Below are positions 52,543-61,394 of a DNA stretch of 64,000 nucleotides, piece by piece. Source of the DNA: Candidatus Dechloromonas phosphoritropha (lineage in GTDB: Bacteria > Pseudomonadota > Gammaproteobacteria > Burkholderiales > Rhodocyclaceae); assembly GCA_016722705.1 (NCBI GenBank), contig JADKGN010000004.1:1-64000 (forward strand), read 5' to 3'. Position 1 is the first letter of the stretch, and every line of letters starts with the position of its first letter. The position numbers were made by a program, and so were the translations under genes. Under the pieces are notes generated by a model, which was not told the DNA's origin, ran no database searches, and worked only from the letters and a program-made list of their open reading frames with translations.

Positions 52543-54169
52543 TTAGTCACTAACCAGTTCAATCATCACAAATCATGAGAAGAATTCAGGATGCGCAAGC
52601 CATGGTTGGCACTATGTTGAAGCGGGTCAATGAGCAGGCCGCAGCGACGACTGAACGTCCCAATCGAGTGAGGTAGTAGCGATAGGTATGAGTGACTTTC
52701 TTGATCAAGCCGAGCGTACGCAGTCGGGCAAGTTGGCGCGACATGGCGGACGGAGTGAGCTTCAGATAGCTGAGAAGATCGGCACGACGCCAACCGTGAA
52801 TGTTGAACTCGCCGCGTTGCATGGTTTTCAGCAAGGCTTTCTCGGCAGGATCAAAGAAGTTCACCCCTTTGACACCGGGAGCCGCCCCCAACCGTGGCAT
52901 GCTCAATCGCTCCAAGTCACGCTCGCCGGCACTGGGGTCATCGAGGCTGGAGAGGAACGCCAGGTAACGTTGGTTGCAGCCGAGCAGGATGTCGCGCAGG
53001 TCGATCAGGCTATAGATTGTCTTCTTCAGGGGCGCCAATTCTCGGGTGGCGTGCCTGTCCTTGTGTTCCACCTTGCGGTGGTGTTTGAAGAAACTCACGT
53101 CATTGACGGTCGTTTCGACCCGCAGTACGCGGGAGAATTTGTCATACACCTTGACGCCAGCGGCGCCCATGGTGTGCTTGATGCAGCGCCCCTCGATACG
53201 GGTGGACAACCGGGAACCGATCTCCTGGGCCAGTTGTGGCGTGACCTTCTTGCCCAGAAAGCTGGAGACGCGTTCTGCGTTGGCGGCCAAGACCGCTTGG
53301 CGCGAAATGGCGTCATACAGTGGAACCAATATCTGCTCACTGCGAAACATCAGGTCGGTGGAGTATTCGACTTGGCGCAAGCTCCAGTGATACGAGGATC
53401 CAAAGACGTCAAGCACTGGGCACAACCACTGCGCATAGCGATCCAGTCGCGGGTGAAGTACGTCGGGACTGAACGCATCCGCCAGCGCCTGCGCCTGCGC
53501 GATGTCGGCGACACGCAGGAAGGCGTTGTCCTGCTGGAGGAAGTCGATCCTTTCTCGCGTCAGAGTTCTTGCCAGAGCGCTGTGACCATTACAGTAGAAC
53601 TGCAACCCGAACGGTGCCCACGTCGGCACACGCAGGTAGCACAACCCCAGTTCCTCGTCGATGAAATAGAAGTAGTAGTGCAGGCACTTGCCTTGATCGG
53701 GGCGCAGGTAAGTCTTGCCACTGCCTTTGTCATGCCACGGTTTGTAGCTCGGACAGGCTTCCATGGCCGAGAGCACATGCACCAAACCCGGTGCGTCGCC
53801 GCGACCGGCGAGCACTCGCGCGACCAACTCTTCCTTGCGAATATGGCTTTTGCTGACGTGCTCGATTTCAATACCCGCCGCCAGACACACCTCCTGCGCA
53901 CGCTCACGAATGCGATCTCGCAGCGGCTCGGCAAATCGCGGGTAGTCGAATACCCGAATTCCGTGCGTGTACAAATAACTCGTCATTCCTGCCGCGTAGC
54001 ACGCACCAGGCAGCGTGCCGGTGATAATGATCCGGTCAAAGCACGAAAGCACGCCATGCATGTTCGTCGCGTATCGTTCCGCCAGAGCCATCGCCAACAT
54101 GATCGCCTCCTCGGTCATTCGTCAGGCTTCTATCGTAATACCTGTTTGGTTCCGGCTCGTCCGGCTTAG
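52543..54169 (-). mobile_element. Unclassified repeated mobile element, copy C
   Basis: It has the same ends as copies A and B, with CTAA (TTAG on plus) at 52543-52546 and 54166-54169. It is inserted after codon 6 of the DUF2322 gene, whose original site held a single CTAA. This defines the element as about 1619 bp plus a duplicated, or element-borne, CTAA. Confidence 0.9.
52586..54118 (-). CDS. Uncharacterised element protein, copy C (intact)
   Basis: It encodes 510 residues, nearly identical to copy A (Ala for Val at 17, Lys for Gln near 431). It has the same FDRIIITGTL, KCLHYYFYFID, YDKFSRVLRVE and C-terminal winged-helix regions. Two intact copies and one broken by a single base point to recent spread. 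Confidence 0.8.
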   Translation of the reverse strand: MTEEAIMLAMALAERYATNMHGVLSCFDRIIITGTLPGACYAAGMTSYLYTHGIRVFDYPRFAEPLRDRIRERAQEVCLAAGIEIEHVSKSHIRKEELVARVLAGRGDAPGLVHVLSAMEACPSYKPWHDKGSGKTYLRPDQGKCLHYYFYFIDEELGLCYLRVPTWAPFGLQFYCNGHSALARTLTRERIDFLQQDNAFLRVADIAQAQALADAFSPDVLHPRLDRYAQWLCPVLDVFGSSYHWSLRQVEYSTDLMFRSEQILVPLYDAISRQAVLAANAERVSSFLGKKVTPQLAQEIGSRLSTRIEGRCIKHTMGAAGVKVYDKFSRVLRVETTVNDVSFFKHHRKVEHKDRHATRELAPLKKTIYSLIDLRDILLGCNQRYLAFLSSLDDPSAGERDLERLSMPRLGAAPGVKGVNFFDPAEKALLKTMQRGEFNIHGWRRADLLSYLKLTPSAMSRQLARLRTLGLIKKVTHTYRYYLTRLGRSVVAAACSLTRFNIVPTMACAS

Positions 54170-54191
54170 GTTTTCAGCAAAAGACATTTAG

Positions 54192-55914
54192 CCCGGATGT
54201 TTCATAAACCCGCCGCGCGATGTCAATGTCGTGCCATTCCAGCCGTGATGCGAGTCAGCTTGCTGCGAATTTTGCTGCCAACCCGCCACGATCGGCCAAA
54301 TACCCCAACTTTTGGGCATCACACCCTGCCGCCATCGATCCCTGGACAGAGCGCTGGCGAGACCTCACCTCCGCTCAAGCGGATTCGAGTCGGCAGCATG
54401 AGACGGCGTCGCCGAGTCGATCAGGCCGGTGCCGGCGGGCGCGGGACGAGGTAAAGCAACTCGGTCACCCGCGCCAGCACCCCCTTCATCGGACACGACG
54501 TAGGCAAGGACAGCTTGATCCGATCCTTGTACTGCACCACGCGCACCGCCAACTTAAAGAGTTTCAGGATAATCGACAGCGGTTGCGCCTTGGCCAGTTC
54601 CGTATGCACCAGCGTGTTCTCGCGCAAGCCGTGAATCAACCCATACGCCGCACACGAATAGAACAGCCGCAGGTGATTGGCGAGGAAGGCATGATCGGAG
54701 GTCCGGTCACTGGCCAAGTCGTTCTTCACCGCCTTGATGAAGTTCTCGTCCTGCCCTCGAGCACAGTACAGCTCTTTGTAAAGCACATCAGGCGTCGGGT
54801 CGGACAGCGAGGTCACCACGTACCGCGGGTTGTCACCCAAGGCCATCACCTCGGCCTTGACCACCACGCGGTAAGCCTTGGGCCACGAGCCCGCCTGATA
54901 CTCGATATCGTCGTACAGTCGTGTCGCCGCAGGCTCGGCGTTCCCCAGGCGCTGGGCGTTGGCGCTGTGTGTCTGGTGCAGCGCACGGGCTTTCTTCAGC
55001 AGCGGCTCGGCCTTGGGCGAGAGCACCTGGTTGCCGGCCAGGCCGAAGAGGAAGTCCAGATGCGGATCGGACGCGCACAAGGCCATCAGTTCGGGATTCG
55101 AGAAGTGGCCATCCCCGCGCAGAATGATGTGGGTCTCGGGCCAAGCCTGGCGGAGCAAGCGCAGCACGCGCTTGATGATGGCCGCGTTCTCCTTGCCAGT
55201 CGGGCGTTTGCCCGGACACAGGACGGCAGTAATGAACTTCCCGGAAAGTCCTTCGAAGAGAAACAGCGGCAGGTAGCAGTGATTCCCGTAGTGGGGGTTA
55301 TAGAACGCCAGTTCCTGCTGCCCGTGAGTGGCATCCTCCGAGTGATCCATATCGAGCACGATCACGGCAGGCGCCTGGGCGTAGCTGGCGATGAAGGCGT
55401 CGACGAAGCTTTTGGCCAGGCGGTAAATGTCTTTGCGCGATACGCTGTTTTCGAGCCGGGAGAGCGTGGGGCCGGAGGCCAGGTCATTTCCCTCGTCCAG
55501 CGGGGCACGACCGACCGCCAGTTTGAACAGCGGATCGCGCCGCAGCGTGTTGGCGTCATTACCGTCGGCGTAACCGCTGGCGGTCTGGAATATCCGCTGG
55601 CGGAGCAGGTCGGCCAGGGGATGGTCAATGTACGAGGCGTGGCGTTTGTCGTGAATCGCGCTGACCAGGCGGGGAATCAGGCCGATTTGCAGGTCGATGC
55701 CACGCAACAGGAGTGCGCCAAAGTCGGAGGACATCGCCCCGCCGTCAAACTCTGCCCGGATCGTAAATCCGGCGCTGGCGGGAAAGCGAAGCTGGGTTGG
55801 GATAGAATTGTCCATGGGCGGTCTCGTTTAGGCTTCTTACGAAGCGTTATTGGCGTAACCCCAATTATATCAATGGGTTAAACGAGATTCGCCTGCTTTT
55901 ATGAAAAATTCGGG
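54192..55914 (-). mobile_element. IS1380-family element, copy 2
   Basis: It is 1723 bp with the same ends as copy 1. TTAG flanks it at 54188-54191 and 55915-55918. It sits between the stop codon of the small membrane gene and the ATG of DUF2322, only 18 bp from element C. Confidence 0.95.
54421..55815 (-). CDS. IS1380-family transposase (intact)
   Basis: It encodes 464 residues with the DDE aspartates in VIVLDMDHSEDATHG and RGDGHFSNPELM and the late glutamate likely in the GQDENFIKAVKNDL region. It is the intact counterpart of the frameshifted gene at 33428. Confidence 0.95.
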   Translation of the reverse strand: MDNSIPTQLRFPASAGFTIRAEFDGGAMSSDFGALLLRGIDLQIGLIPRLVSAIHDKRHASYIDHPLADLLRQRIFQTASGYADGNDANTLRRDPLFKLAVGRAPLDEGNDLASGPTLSRLENSVSRKDIYRLAKSFVDAFIASYAQAPAVIVLDMDHSEDATHGQQELAFYNPHYGNHCYLPLFLFEGLSGKFITAVLCPGKRPTGKENAAIIKRVLRLLRQAWPETHIILRGDGHFSNPELMALCASDPHLDFLFGLAGNQVLSPKAEPLLKKARALHQTHSANAQRLGNAEPAATRLYDDIEYQAGSWPKAYRVVVKAEVMALGDNPRYVVTSLSDPTPDVLYKELYCARGQDENFIKAVKNDLASDRTSDHAFLANHLRLFYSCAAYGLIHGLRENTLVHTELAKAQPLSIILKLFKLAVRVVQYKDRIKLSLPTSCPMKGVLARVTELLYLVPRPPAPA

Positions 55915-56181
55915 TTAGCTCGATTTCCGTTTGGTGAAGATCAGGCCGGCGATGAATCCGGCCAGGGAAGTTGCGACCGGGATAGCGAAGGCAATCCTTT
56001 GATCGGCGTAGCCTACCCCCATCGGGGTCAGCAGCCAGATTGCCGGTAGCAGGCCGAGGAAGAACCCCTTCAACCCACCGGCGAGTCCAGCCCGCAGGCG
56101 CGACGGGGCACGCGCGGTCGAGCCGGGAGTTCCGGTGACCAGGGCCACGGGCACCCGTGGCATTCGCCTCCTGCGGGTCAT
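55915..56181 (-). CDS. Small membrane protein
   Basis: It encodes 88 residues: a basic proline-rich start, then two membrane helices (about 36-54 and 63-82) and a TKRKSS end. Its TAA lies within the TTAG duplicated by IS1380. It follows purB by 12 nt. No family recognised. Confidence 0.6.
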   Translation of the reverse strand: MTRRRRMPRVPVALVTGTPGSTARAPSRLRAGLAGGLKGFFLGLLPAIWLLTPMGVGYADQRIAFAIPVATSLAGFIAGLIFTKRKSS

Positions 56182-56193
56182 CGTTCCGGCCTC

Positions 56194-57561
56194 TCAGATG
56201 CGCTTCGCCAGTTCGGCGGCCTTGCCGGTGTAATCCCACGGCGTCAGCTTGAGCAGTTCAGCCCTGGCAGCTTCCGGGATTTCCAGCGTTGATACGAAGG
56301 CCTGCATACCCTCACGCGAAACGCGGGTGCCGCGCGTCAGTTCCTTGAGCTTTTCGTAAGCATTCGGCACGGCGTAGCGGCGCATGACGGTCTGGATCGG
56401 CTCGGCGAGCAGTTCCCAGTTGGCGTCGAGATCAGCCTTCATGGTGTCGGCATTAACTTCCAGCTTGCTCATGCCCTTCAACAACGAATCGTAGGCGAGC
56501 AGGGAGTAGCCGAGGCCGACGCCCATGTTGCGCAGTACCGTGGAATCGGTCAGGTCGCGCTGCCAGCGCGAGATCGGCAGCTTTTCGGCAAGGTGCTTCA
56601 ATACGGCGTTGGCCAGGCCAAGGTTACCCTCGGAGTTCTCGAAATCGATCGGATTGACCTTGTGCGGCATCGTAGACGAGCCGATTTCGCCAGCCTTGAC
56701 CTTCTGCTTGAAGAAGCCGAGCGAGATATAACCCCAGACATCGCGATCAAAGTCGATCAGGATGCTGTTGGCACGAGCAAAGGCATCGAACAGCTCGGCC
56801 AGCGCATCATGCGGCTCAATCTGGATGGTGTAAGGGTTGAAGACAAGGCCAAGCGATTCGACAAACTGCTTCGCGAAACCTTCCCAGTCGTAACCCGGGT
56901 AGGCGCAGAGATGGGCGTTGTAGTTGCCGACCGCGCCGTTGATCTTGCCGAGCAACTCGACGGCGGCGATACGCTCGCGGGCGCGCTGCAGGCGGTAAGC
57001 GACGTTGGCCATTTCCTTGCCGAGCGTTGTCGGCGTTGCCGGCTGGCCGTGCGTGCGGCTCATCATCGGCACCTCGGCATTGGCGTGGGCCAGTTCGCGC
57101 AGGCGGGCGAGCAACTTGTCGAGCATCGGCAACATCGCCTGTTCGCGGGCACCCTGACACATCAGCGCGTGCGACAGATTGTTGATGTCTTCCGACGTGC
57201 AGGCGAAGTGGATGAACTCGCTGACCTTGGTCACCTCGGCATTGCCCCTGGTATTCTTCTTGATCCAGTATTCCAGCGCCTTGACGTCGTGGTTGGTGAC
57301 GGCCTCCTCAGCCTTGACCTCGGCGGCCTGGTCGACACTGAAGTTCGTAACCAACGCATCGAACTCGGCTACGGTCAACGGCGAAAATGGGGCAATTTCG
57401 GTGAAATGCGGCTCGGCAGCGAGTGCCTTGAGCCATTCAATCTCAACCTTGAGGCGGGCGCGGATCAGGCCGAACTCGGAAAAATACTCGCGCAGGACAT
57501 TGACCTTGCCGGCATAGCGGCCATCGAGCGGGGAAAGGGCGGTCAGTGGATCACAGGTCAT
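56194..57561 (-). CDS. purB: Adenylosuccinate lyase
   Basis: It encodes 455 residues. It splits SAICAR and adenylosuccinate in purine synthesis. The signature loop SSTMPHKVNPIDFENSEG lies near 294-311 with the catalytic serine, the general region MMSRTHGQPATPTTLGKE near 162, and SPLDGRYAGKVNVLREYFSE at the N-terminus. Confidence 0.98.
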   Translation of the reverse strand: MTCDPLTALSPLDGRYAGKVNVLREYFSEFGLIRARLKVEIEWLKALAAEPHFTEIAPFSPLTVAEFDALVTNFSVDQAAEVKAEEAVTNHDVKALEYWIKKNTRGNAEVTKVSEFIHFACTSEDINNLSHALMCQGAREQAMLPMLDKLLARLRELAHANAEVPMMSRTHGQPATPTTLGKEMANVAYRLQRARERIAAVELLGKINGAVGNYNAHLCAYPGYDWEGFAKQFVESLGLVFNPYTIQIEPHDALAELFDAFARANSILIDFDRDVWGYISLGFFKQKVKAGEIGSSTMPHKVNPIDFENSEGNLGLANAVLKHLAEKLPISRWQRDLTDSTVLRNMGVGLGYSLLAYDSLLKGMSKLEVNADTMKADLDANWELLAEPIQTVMRRYAVPNAYEKLKELTRGTRVSREGMQAFVSTLEIPEAARAELLKLTPWDYTGKAAELAKRI

Positions 57562-57656
57562 GAAAACATCCTTATCGTCAAGCCCGTGATTTTACCCGCG
57601 CGGCGAAGGACTGCGCCATACGCTATACTGGTGTTTTCCAAACAACAGAGCATGAG

Positions 57657-58265
57657 ATGAAGCTGATCGGCTCCCATACCAGCCCGTTCGTGCGCAAGGT
57701 GCGCATCGCCCTGGCGGAAAAGAAGATCGAATACGATTTCGTGATCGACTCGCCGTGGCTGCAAGGCAGCGGAGTCCCGAACGTTAATCCGCTCGGCAAG
57801 ATTCCGGTCCTCATCCTCGACGACGACACCCCGCTCTTCGATTCGCGGGTCATCGTCCAGTACATCGACAACGTCACCCCGAACAACAAGCTCTTTCCCA
57901 CGCCCAACCGCGAACGCATTGAGGTAAAGCGCTGGGAAGCCGTCGCCGACGGTATCTGCGATGCAGCTGCAGCCGCCTTCCTCGAAGGAAAGCGGACAAC
58001 GGCCCAACGCAGCGACGACTGGATCGCCCGCCAGCGCGTCAAGATCGCGCGCAGCCTCGAATTCCTGGCCGAGCAACTGGGCGAGAAAGCCTACTGCATG
58101 GGCACCCATTTTTCGCTGGCCGACATCGTCGTCGGCGCCGCGTTGGGCTACCTGTGCTTCCGCTTTGCCGCCATCGACTGGCAGACGGCGCACCCGAATC
58201 TGGCGCGGCTCTACGCCAAGCTGATGCAACGCCCATCCTTTGCCGACACCGTGCCGCACGACTGA
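57657..58265 (+). CDS. Glutathione S-transferase family protein
   Basis: It encodes 202 residues: a thioredoxin-fold N-terminal domain (MKLIGSHTSPFVRKVRIALAEK, then NPLGKIPVLILDDDTPLFDSRVI) and a helical C-terminal domain (HFSLADIVVGAALGYL). It resembles the YibF/YncG-like group; substrate unknown. Confidence 0.93.
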   Translation: MKLIGSHTSPFVRKVRIALAEKKIEYDFVIDSPWLQGSGVPNVNPLGKIPVLILDDDTPLFDSRVIVQYIDNVTPNNKLFPTPNRERIEVKRWEAVADGICDAAAAAFLEGKRTTAQRSDDWIARQRVKIARSLEFLAEQLGEKAYCMGTHFSLADIVVGAALGYLCFRFAAIDWQTAHPNLARLYAKLMQRPSFADTVPHD

Positions 58266-58311
58266 TCCGGGCCGGCGCAGACCAAGTCATGGGGCGCCGC
58301 TGGCGCCCTTT

Positions 58312-59175
58312 TCATTGCGTTGTCTTTGACCCCATCGCCTCGCCGAGGCGGATCGCCTGTGCCGGCGCCCAGCCCAGGTTGAACTGCAGCACATCCTTGG
58401 GAAACAGCATGACCACCGTCGACCCGAGCAGGAAGCGGCCCATTTCGTCGCCCTTTTTGAATTCGATCTGCTGATCGCTGTAATTCCAGTCCCGCAGATG
58501 GCCCGGGCGTGGTGGAATGACCACGCCATGCCAGACCGTCGCCATGCTGCCGACGATGGTGGCGCCGACCAGCACCAGCACGAAGGGGCCATGCGGCGAA
58601 TCGAAGGCGCAGACAACCCGCTCGTTGCGCGCGAAGAGGCCAGGGACGCCGCGCGCCGTGACCGGATTGACCGAAAATAGCGCGCCGGGCACATGGATCA
58701 TGCGCATCAGGCGGCCGGCGCAGGGCATGTGGATGCGATGGTAGTCGCGCGGGCTGAGGTAGAGCGTCGCGAAGCTGCCGTTCTCGAACTGCGCAGCAAG
58801 TTCGCGGTCGCCGCCGACCAGCGCAGTCGTCGAATAACTGTGACCCTTGGCCTGAAAGATCTGGTCGCGCTCGATGGCGCCAAACTGGCTGATCGCGCCG
58901 TCGACCGAGCAAATGAAATCAGCCGCGGCCAGGGGCCGCACGCCTTCGCGCAGCGGCCTTGTGAAAAACTCGTTGAAACTGGCGTAGCTGGCAATATCCG
59001 GATTGGCGGCCTCAGCCATATTGACGCCGTAACGCCCGACGAACCAGCGGATAACGCTGGTCGTCACTGACCCCGCTTGGGCGCCGGCCAGCTTGCCGGC
59101 GAGAACGGTAAGCGCCTGCTTGGGAAGCAGGTATTGCGACAAAACGGCGAGACGATCGGACACGTTGAATCCCAT
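58312..59175 (-). CDS. psd: Phosphatidylserine decarboxylase
   Basis: It encodes 287 residues. The self-cleaving LGST motif (FLLGSTVVMLFP) is near the C-terminus; the serine becomes the pyruvoyl cofactor. FNEFFTRPL and SPRDYHRIHMP are conserved upstream, and the catalytic Asp is in SVDGAIS. It makes phosphatidylethanolamine at the inner membrane. Confidence 0.97.
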   Translation of the reverse strand: MGFNVSDRLAVLSQYLLPKQALTVLAGKLAGAQAGSVTTSVIRWFVGRYGVNMAEAANPDIASYASFNEFFTRPLREGVRPLAAADFICSVDGAISQFGAIERDQIFQAKGHSYSTTALVGGDRELAAQFENGSFATLYLSPRDYHRIHMPCAGRLMRMIHVPGALFSVNPVTARGVPGLFARNERVVCAFDSPHGPFVLVLVGATIVGSMATVWHGVVIPPRPGHLRDWNYSDQQIEFKKGDEMGRFLLGSTVVMLFPKDVLQFNLGWAPAQAIRLGEAMGSKTTQ

Positions 59176-59212
59176 TAAACGCTGTGCAGGTGGATGGTCG
59201 GGCGCGCGGCAA

Positions 59213-60310
59213 TCATTGGATCACCCCGCCGCCGAGGCAGACGCGGCTTTCATAGAGCACCACCGACTGCCCTGGTGCCAGAGCCCATTGTGGTTCGGCA
59301 AACCTGACTTCGCAACTCTCCACATCGACCCGCTCGACTTCGCAGGCCTGGTCGGGCGTCCGGTAGCGCGGCTTGGCAGTGTACACCCAGTGTGTATGCG
59401 GCGCCTGACCTGAAACCCAGGAAAGCTGATCCGCAACCAGCGACGCCTTGAACAGCGCCGGGTGATCATGACCCTGGACGACATGGAGCACGTTTTTCTC
59501 CATGTCCTTGCCGACGACGAACCAGGCATCGTGATCGCCGCCGCCGGGCTCGCCCTTCTCCCTGATGCCGCCGATGTGCAGGCCCTTGCGCTGGCCGACA
59601 GTATGGAACATCAGTCCATCGTGTTCGCCCATGACCTTGCCGTCGTCGAGGCGGCGGATTTCGCCCTTCTTCGGCGGCAGATAGCGCGCCAGAAAATCCT
59701 TGAATGGCCGCTCACCGATAAAGCAGATGCCGGTCGAATCCTTCTTGGCGGCGACGTGCAGCCCTTCGGCCTCGGCAATCTTGCGCACCTCGCGCTTGTA
59801 GAGGTCGGCCAGCGGGAACAGCGTCTTCGACAATTGCGCCTGATGCAGGCGATAGAGGAAGTAGCTCTGATCCTTGGTGCCGTCCTCGGCCTTCAGCAAC
59901 TGAAATTTGCCATCGAATTCGCGGATGCCGGCGTAATGACCGGTGGCGATCTTCTCGGCACCGAGTTGCAGCGCGTGGTCGAGGAAAGCCTTGAACTTGA
60001 TCTCGGAGTTGCACAGGATGTCCGGATTCGGCGTCCGTCCAGCCTCGTATTCGCGCAGGAATTCGCCAAACACGCGCTCGCGATATTCTGCCGCGAAATT
60101 GACCACTTCGACGTCGATACCGATGCGGTCGGCGACGCTCATGACGTCGATCAGATCTTGGCGCGACGAGCAGTATTCCTCGGTGTCGTCATCTTCCCAG
60201 TTCTTCATGAACAGGCCGATCACCTTCCAGCCCTGCTGCTTCAGCAGCAGTGCCGCAACGGAGGAATCGACACCGCCGGACAAGCCGACGACCACGGTTT
60301 TTTCAGACAT
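59213..60310 (-). CDS. mnmA: tRNA 2-thiouridine synthase MnmA
   Basis: It encodes 365 residues from the ATG at 60310. The PP-loop is VVGLSGGVDSSVAALLL; catalytic cysteines lie in NPDILCNSEIKF and DSTGICFIGERPF. It thiolates U34 of Lys, Glu and Gln tRNAs. It overlaps the upstream gene by 8 nt. Confidence 0.98.
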   Translation of the reverse strand: MSEKTVVVGLSGGVDSSVAALLLKQQGWKVIGLFMKNWEDDDTEEYCSSRQDLIDVMSVADRIGIDVEVVNFAAEYRERVFGEFLREYEAGRTPNPDILCNSEIKFKAFLDHALQLGAEKIATGHYAGIREFDGKFQLLKAEDGTKDQSYFLYRLHQAQLSKTLFPLADLYKREVRKIAEAEGLHVAAKKDSTGICFIGERPFKDFLARYLPPKKGEIRRLDDGKVMGEHDGLMFHTVGQRKGLHIGGIREKGEPGGGDHDAWFVVGKDMEKNVLHVVQGHDHPALFKASLVADQLSWVSGQAPHTHWVYTAKPRYRTPDQACEVERVDVESCEVRFAEPQWALAPGQSVVLYESRVCLGGGVIQ

Positions 60311-60863
60311 CGGGCCCAGCCCCTTTCTTCCATTCATCCAGCGGCAGAATCACCGCCGGCTGACCATTATCGACAAACCAGCTATCGACGACGAAACGCG
60401 CGCCCTCGCCCGCCGCTTTCTCCTCGATCACCGCCGAATAATGTGCCGGAATGACCAGTGCCCAGTAGCGCGCTTCCGGCTCCAGCACACGATGCCAGCG
60501 CAGGCTGCCGCGCGCCTCGAGCAGGCGCAGCAGGCGCGTCGTCGAGGTTGAGTGATCGATACAGTCCATCTTGCCCGGCACGCCGGCATCGGCATAGTTA
60601 CCACCGCGATCGTTGTGGATGTCCGATTGCTCGCCGGCCCAGCCGTAGAGGCGGCCGACGACGAGAGCCAGTATTTTGCGCTCGTTTTCGGCGTCGACCG
60701 CAACAGCCAGTTCGCGCCCGATTTCAGCAAGGCGTGCGTCGCTGAACCGCACCTCGGCCTCGACGAGGCAGCCGTAGCCGTGACAGATTCGTACCGTCTC
60801 GTCAGCCGCGGCAAATCCCGTCCATAGCCATAACAGGACGACAAGGCCGGCGCGCAACATCAC
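60303..60863 (-). CDS. Exported conserved protein of unknown function
   Basis: It encodes 186 residues with a signal peptide (ending FAAADE). The mature part contains GKMDCIDHSTSTTRLLRLLEARGSLRWH and ARFVVDSWFVDNGQPAVILPLDEW, the Cys/His and Asp pattern of a transglutaminase-like fold, but I do not recognise a family firmly. It lies between mnmA and the Nudix gene, overlapping both. Confidence 0.72.
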   Translation of the reverse strand: MMLRAGLVVLLWLWTGFAAADETVRICHGYGCLVEAEVRFSDARLAEIGRELAVAVDAENERKILALVVGRLYGWAGEQSDIHNDRGGNYADAGVPGKMDCIDHSTSTTRLLRLLEARGSLRWHRVLEPEARYWALVIPAHYSAVIEEKAAGEGARFVVDSWFVDNGQPAVILPLDEWKKGAGPDV

Positions 60864-61306
60864 TCGTAATGCACCAGCAGTTCGAGGGGATACGACTTTC
60901 CGGCAAGCAGATCGTCGATGCAGCGCCTAACCAGCGGGCTGCGATGACGGACCTGCGTCGCCTCGACTTCATCGATGGTCAGCCAGCGCGCAGCGACGAT
61001 CCCTTTGTCCAGCTTGCGCTCGGATTCCCAGCCGCGCAATTCGCCACCGAAGGCGAAGCGCAGGTAGGTTGTATCCCGGCCCGGGCGCTTCCAGCTGTAT
61101 ATCCCGACCAGGTGGGTTGGCCTGAAGTGATAGGCGGTCTCTTCCAGCGCCTCGCGCACGACGGCGTCGATCAGCGCCTCGCAGTCCTCGAGGTGGCCGG
61201 CCGGCTGGTTGAAAGCGAGACCGGCTTCGGTCTCTTCCTCGACCAGCAGGAACTTTCCGTCGCGCTGAACGACGGCGGCAACAGTGACATCAGGTTTCCA
61301 GATCAT
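60860..61306 (-). CDS. Nudix hydrolase, NudJ-like
   Basis: It encodes 148 residues from the ATG at 61306 (MIWKPDVTVA); a longer form starts at 61324. The Nudix box is GHLEDCEALIDAVVREALEETAY. NudJ hydrolyses nucleotide and thiamine diphosphates and often sits beside mnmA, as here. Confidence 0.92.
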   Translation of the reverse strand: MIWKPDVTVAAVVQRDGKFLLVEEETEAGLAFNQPAGHLEDCEALIDAVVREALEETAYHFRPTHLVGIYSWKRPGRDTTYLRFAFGGELRGWESERKLDKGIVAARWLTIDEVEATQVRHRSPLVRRCIDDLLAGKSYPLELLVHYE

Positions 61307-61394
61307 GGGGAGCTTGAGCGGCAAAACCGCTATTTTACCCGCTGATTTGGGCTAAAATCGTAGGCTTTCACGATAGCAACACGGAGAATCGACT

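Larger units (their letters stand above)
52247..54187 (-). pseudogene. DUF2322 gene split by element copy C
   Basis: The 5' piece, ATG TCT TTT GCT GAA AAC, lies at 54170-54187; the 3' piece (52247-52546) reads LPGISHLAAINLLDADG, IENKPGSQGSLAVYNHLAQ and FAEHTEDARINPGRHPNID, typical of DUF2322. Removing the element and one CTAA joins them as MSFAENLKKLPGISHL, an exact family start. The gene followed the small membrane gene (stop TAA then ATG) before IS1380 entered. Confidence 0.9.

Noticed and set aside
52688..54169. A 493-codon plus-strand frame opposite the element gene (also 15410-16891 and 41104-42586)
   Set aside because: It mirrors the element gene codon for codon, has no ribosome site, and its Arg/Gln-rich composition is that of an antisense frame in GC-rich DNA.
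54220..55881. A 553-codon plus-strand frame over IS1380 copy 2 (and 33362-34813 over copy 1)
   Set aside because: It is antisense to the transposase and has no family features.
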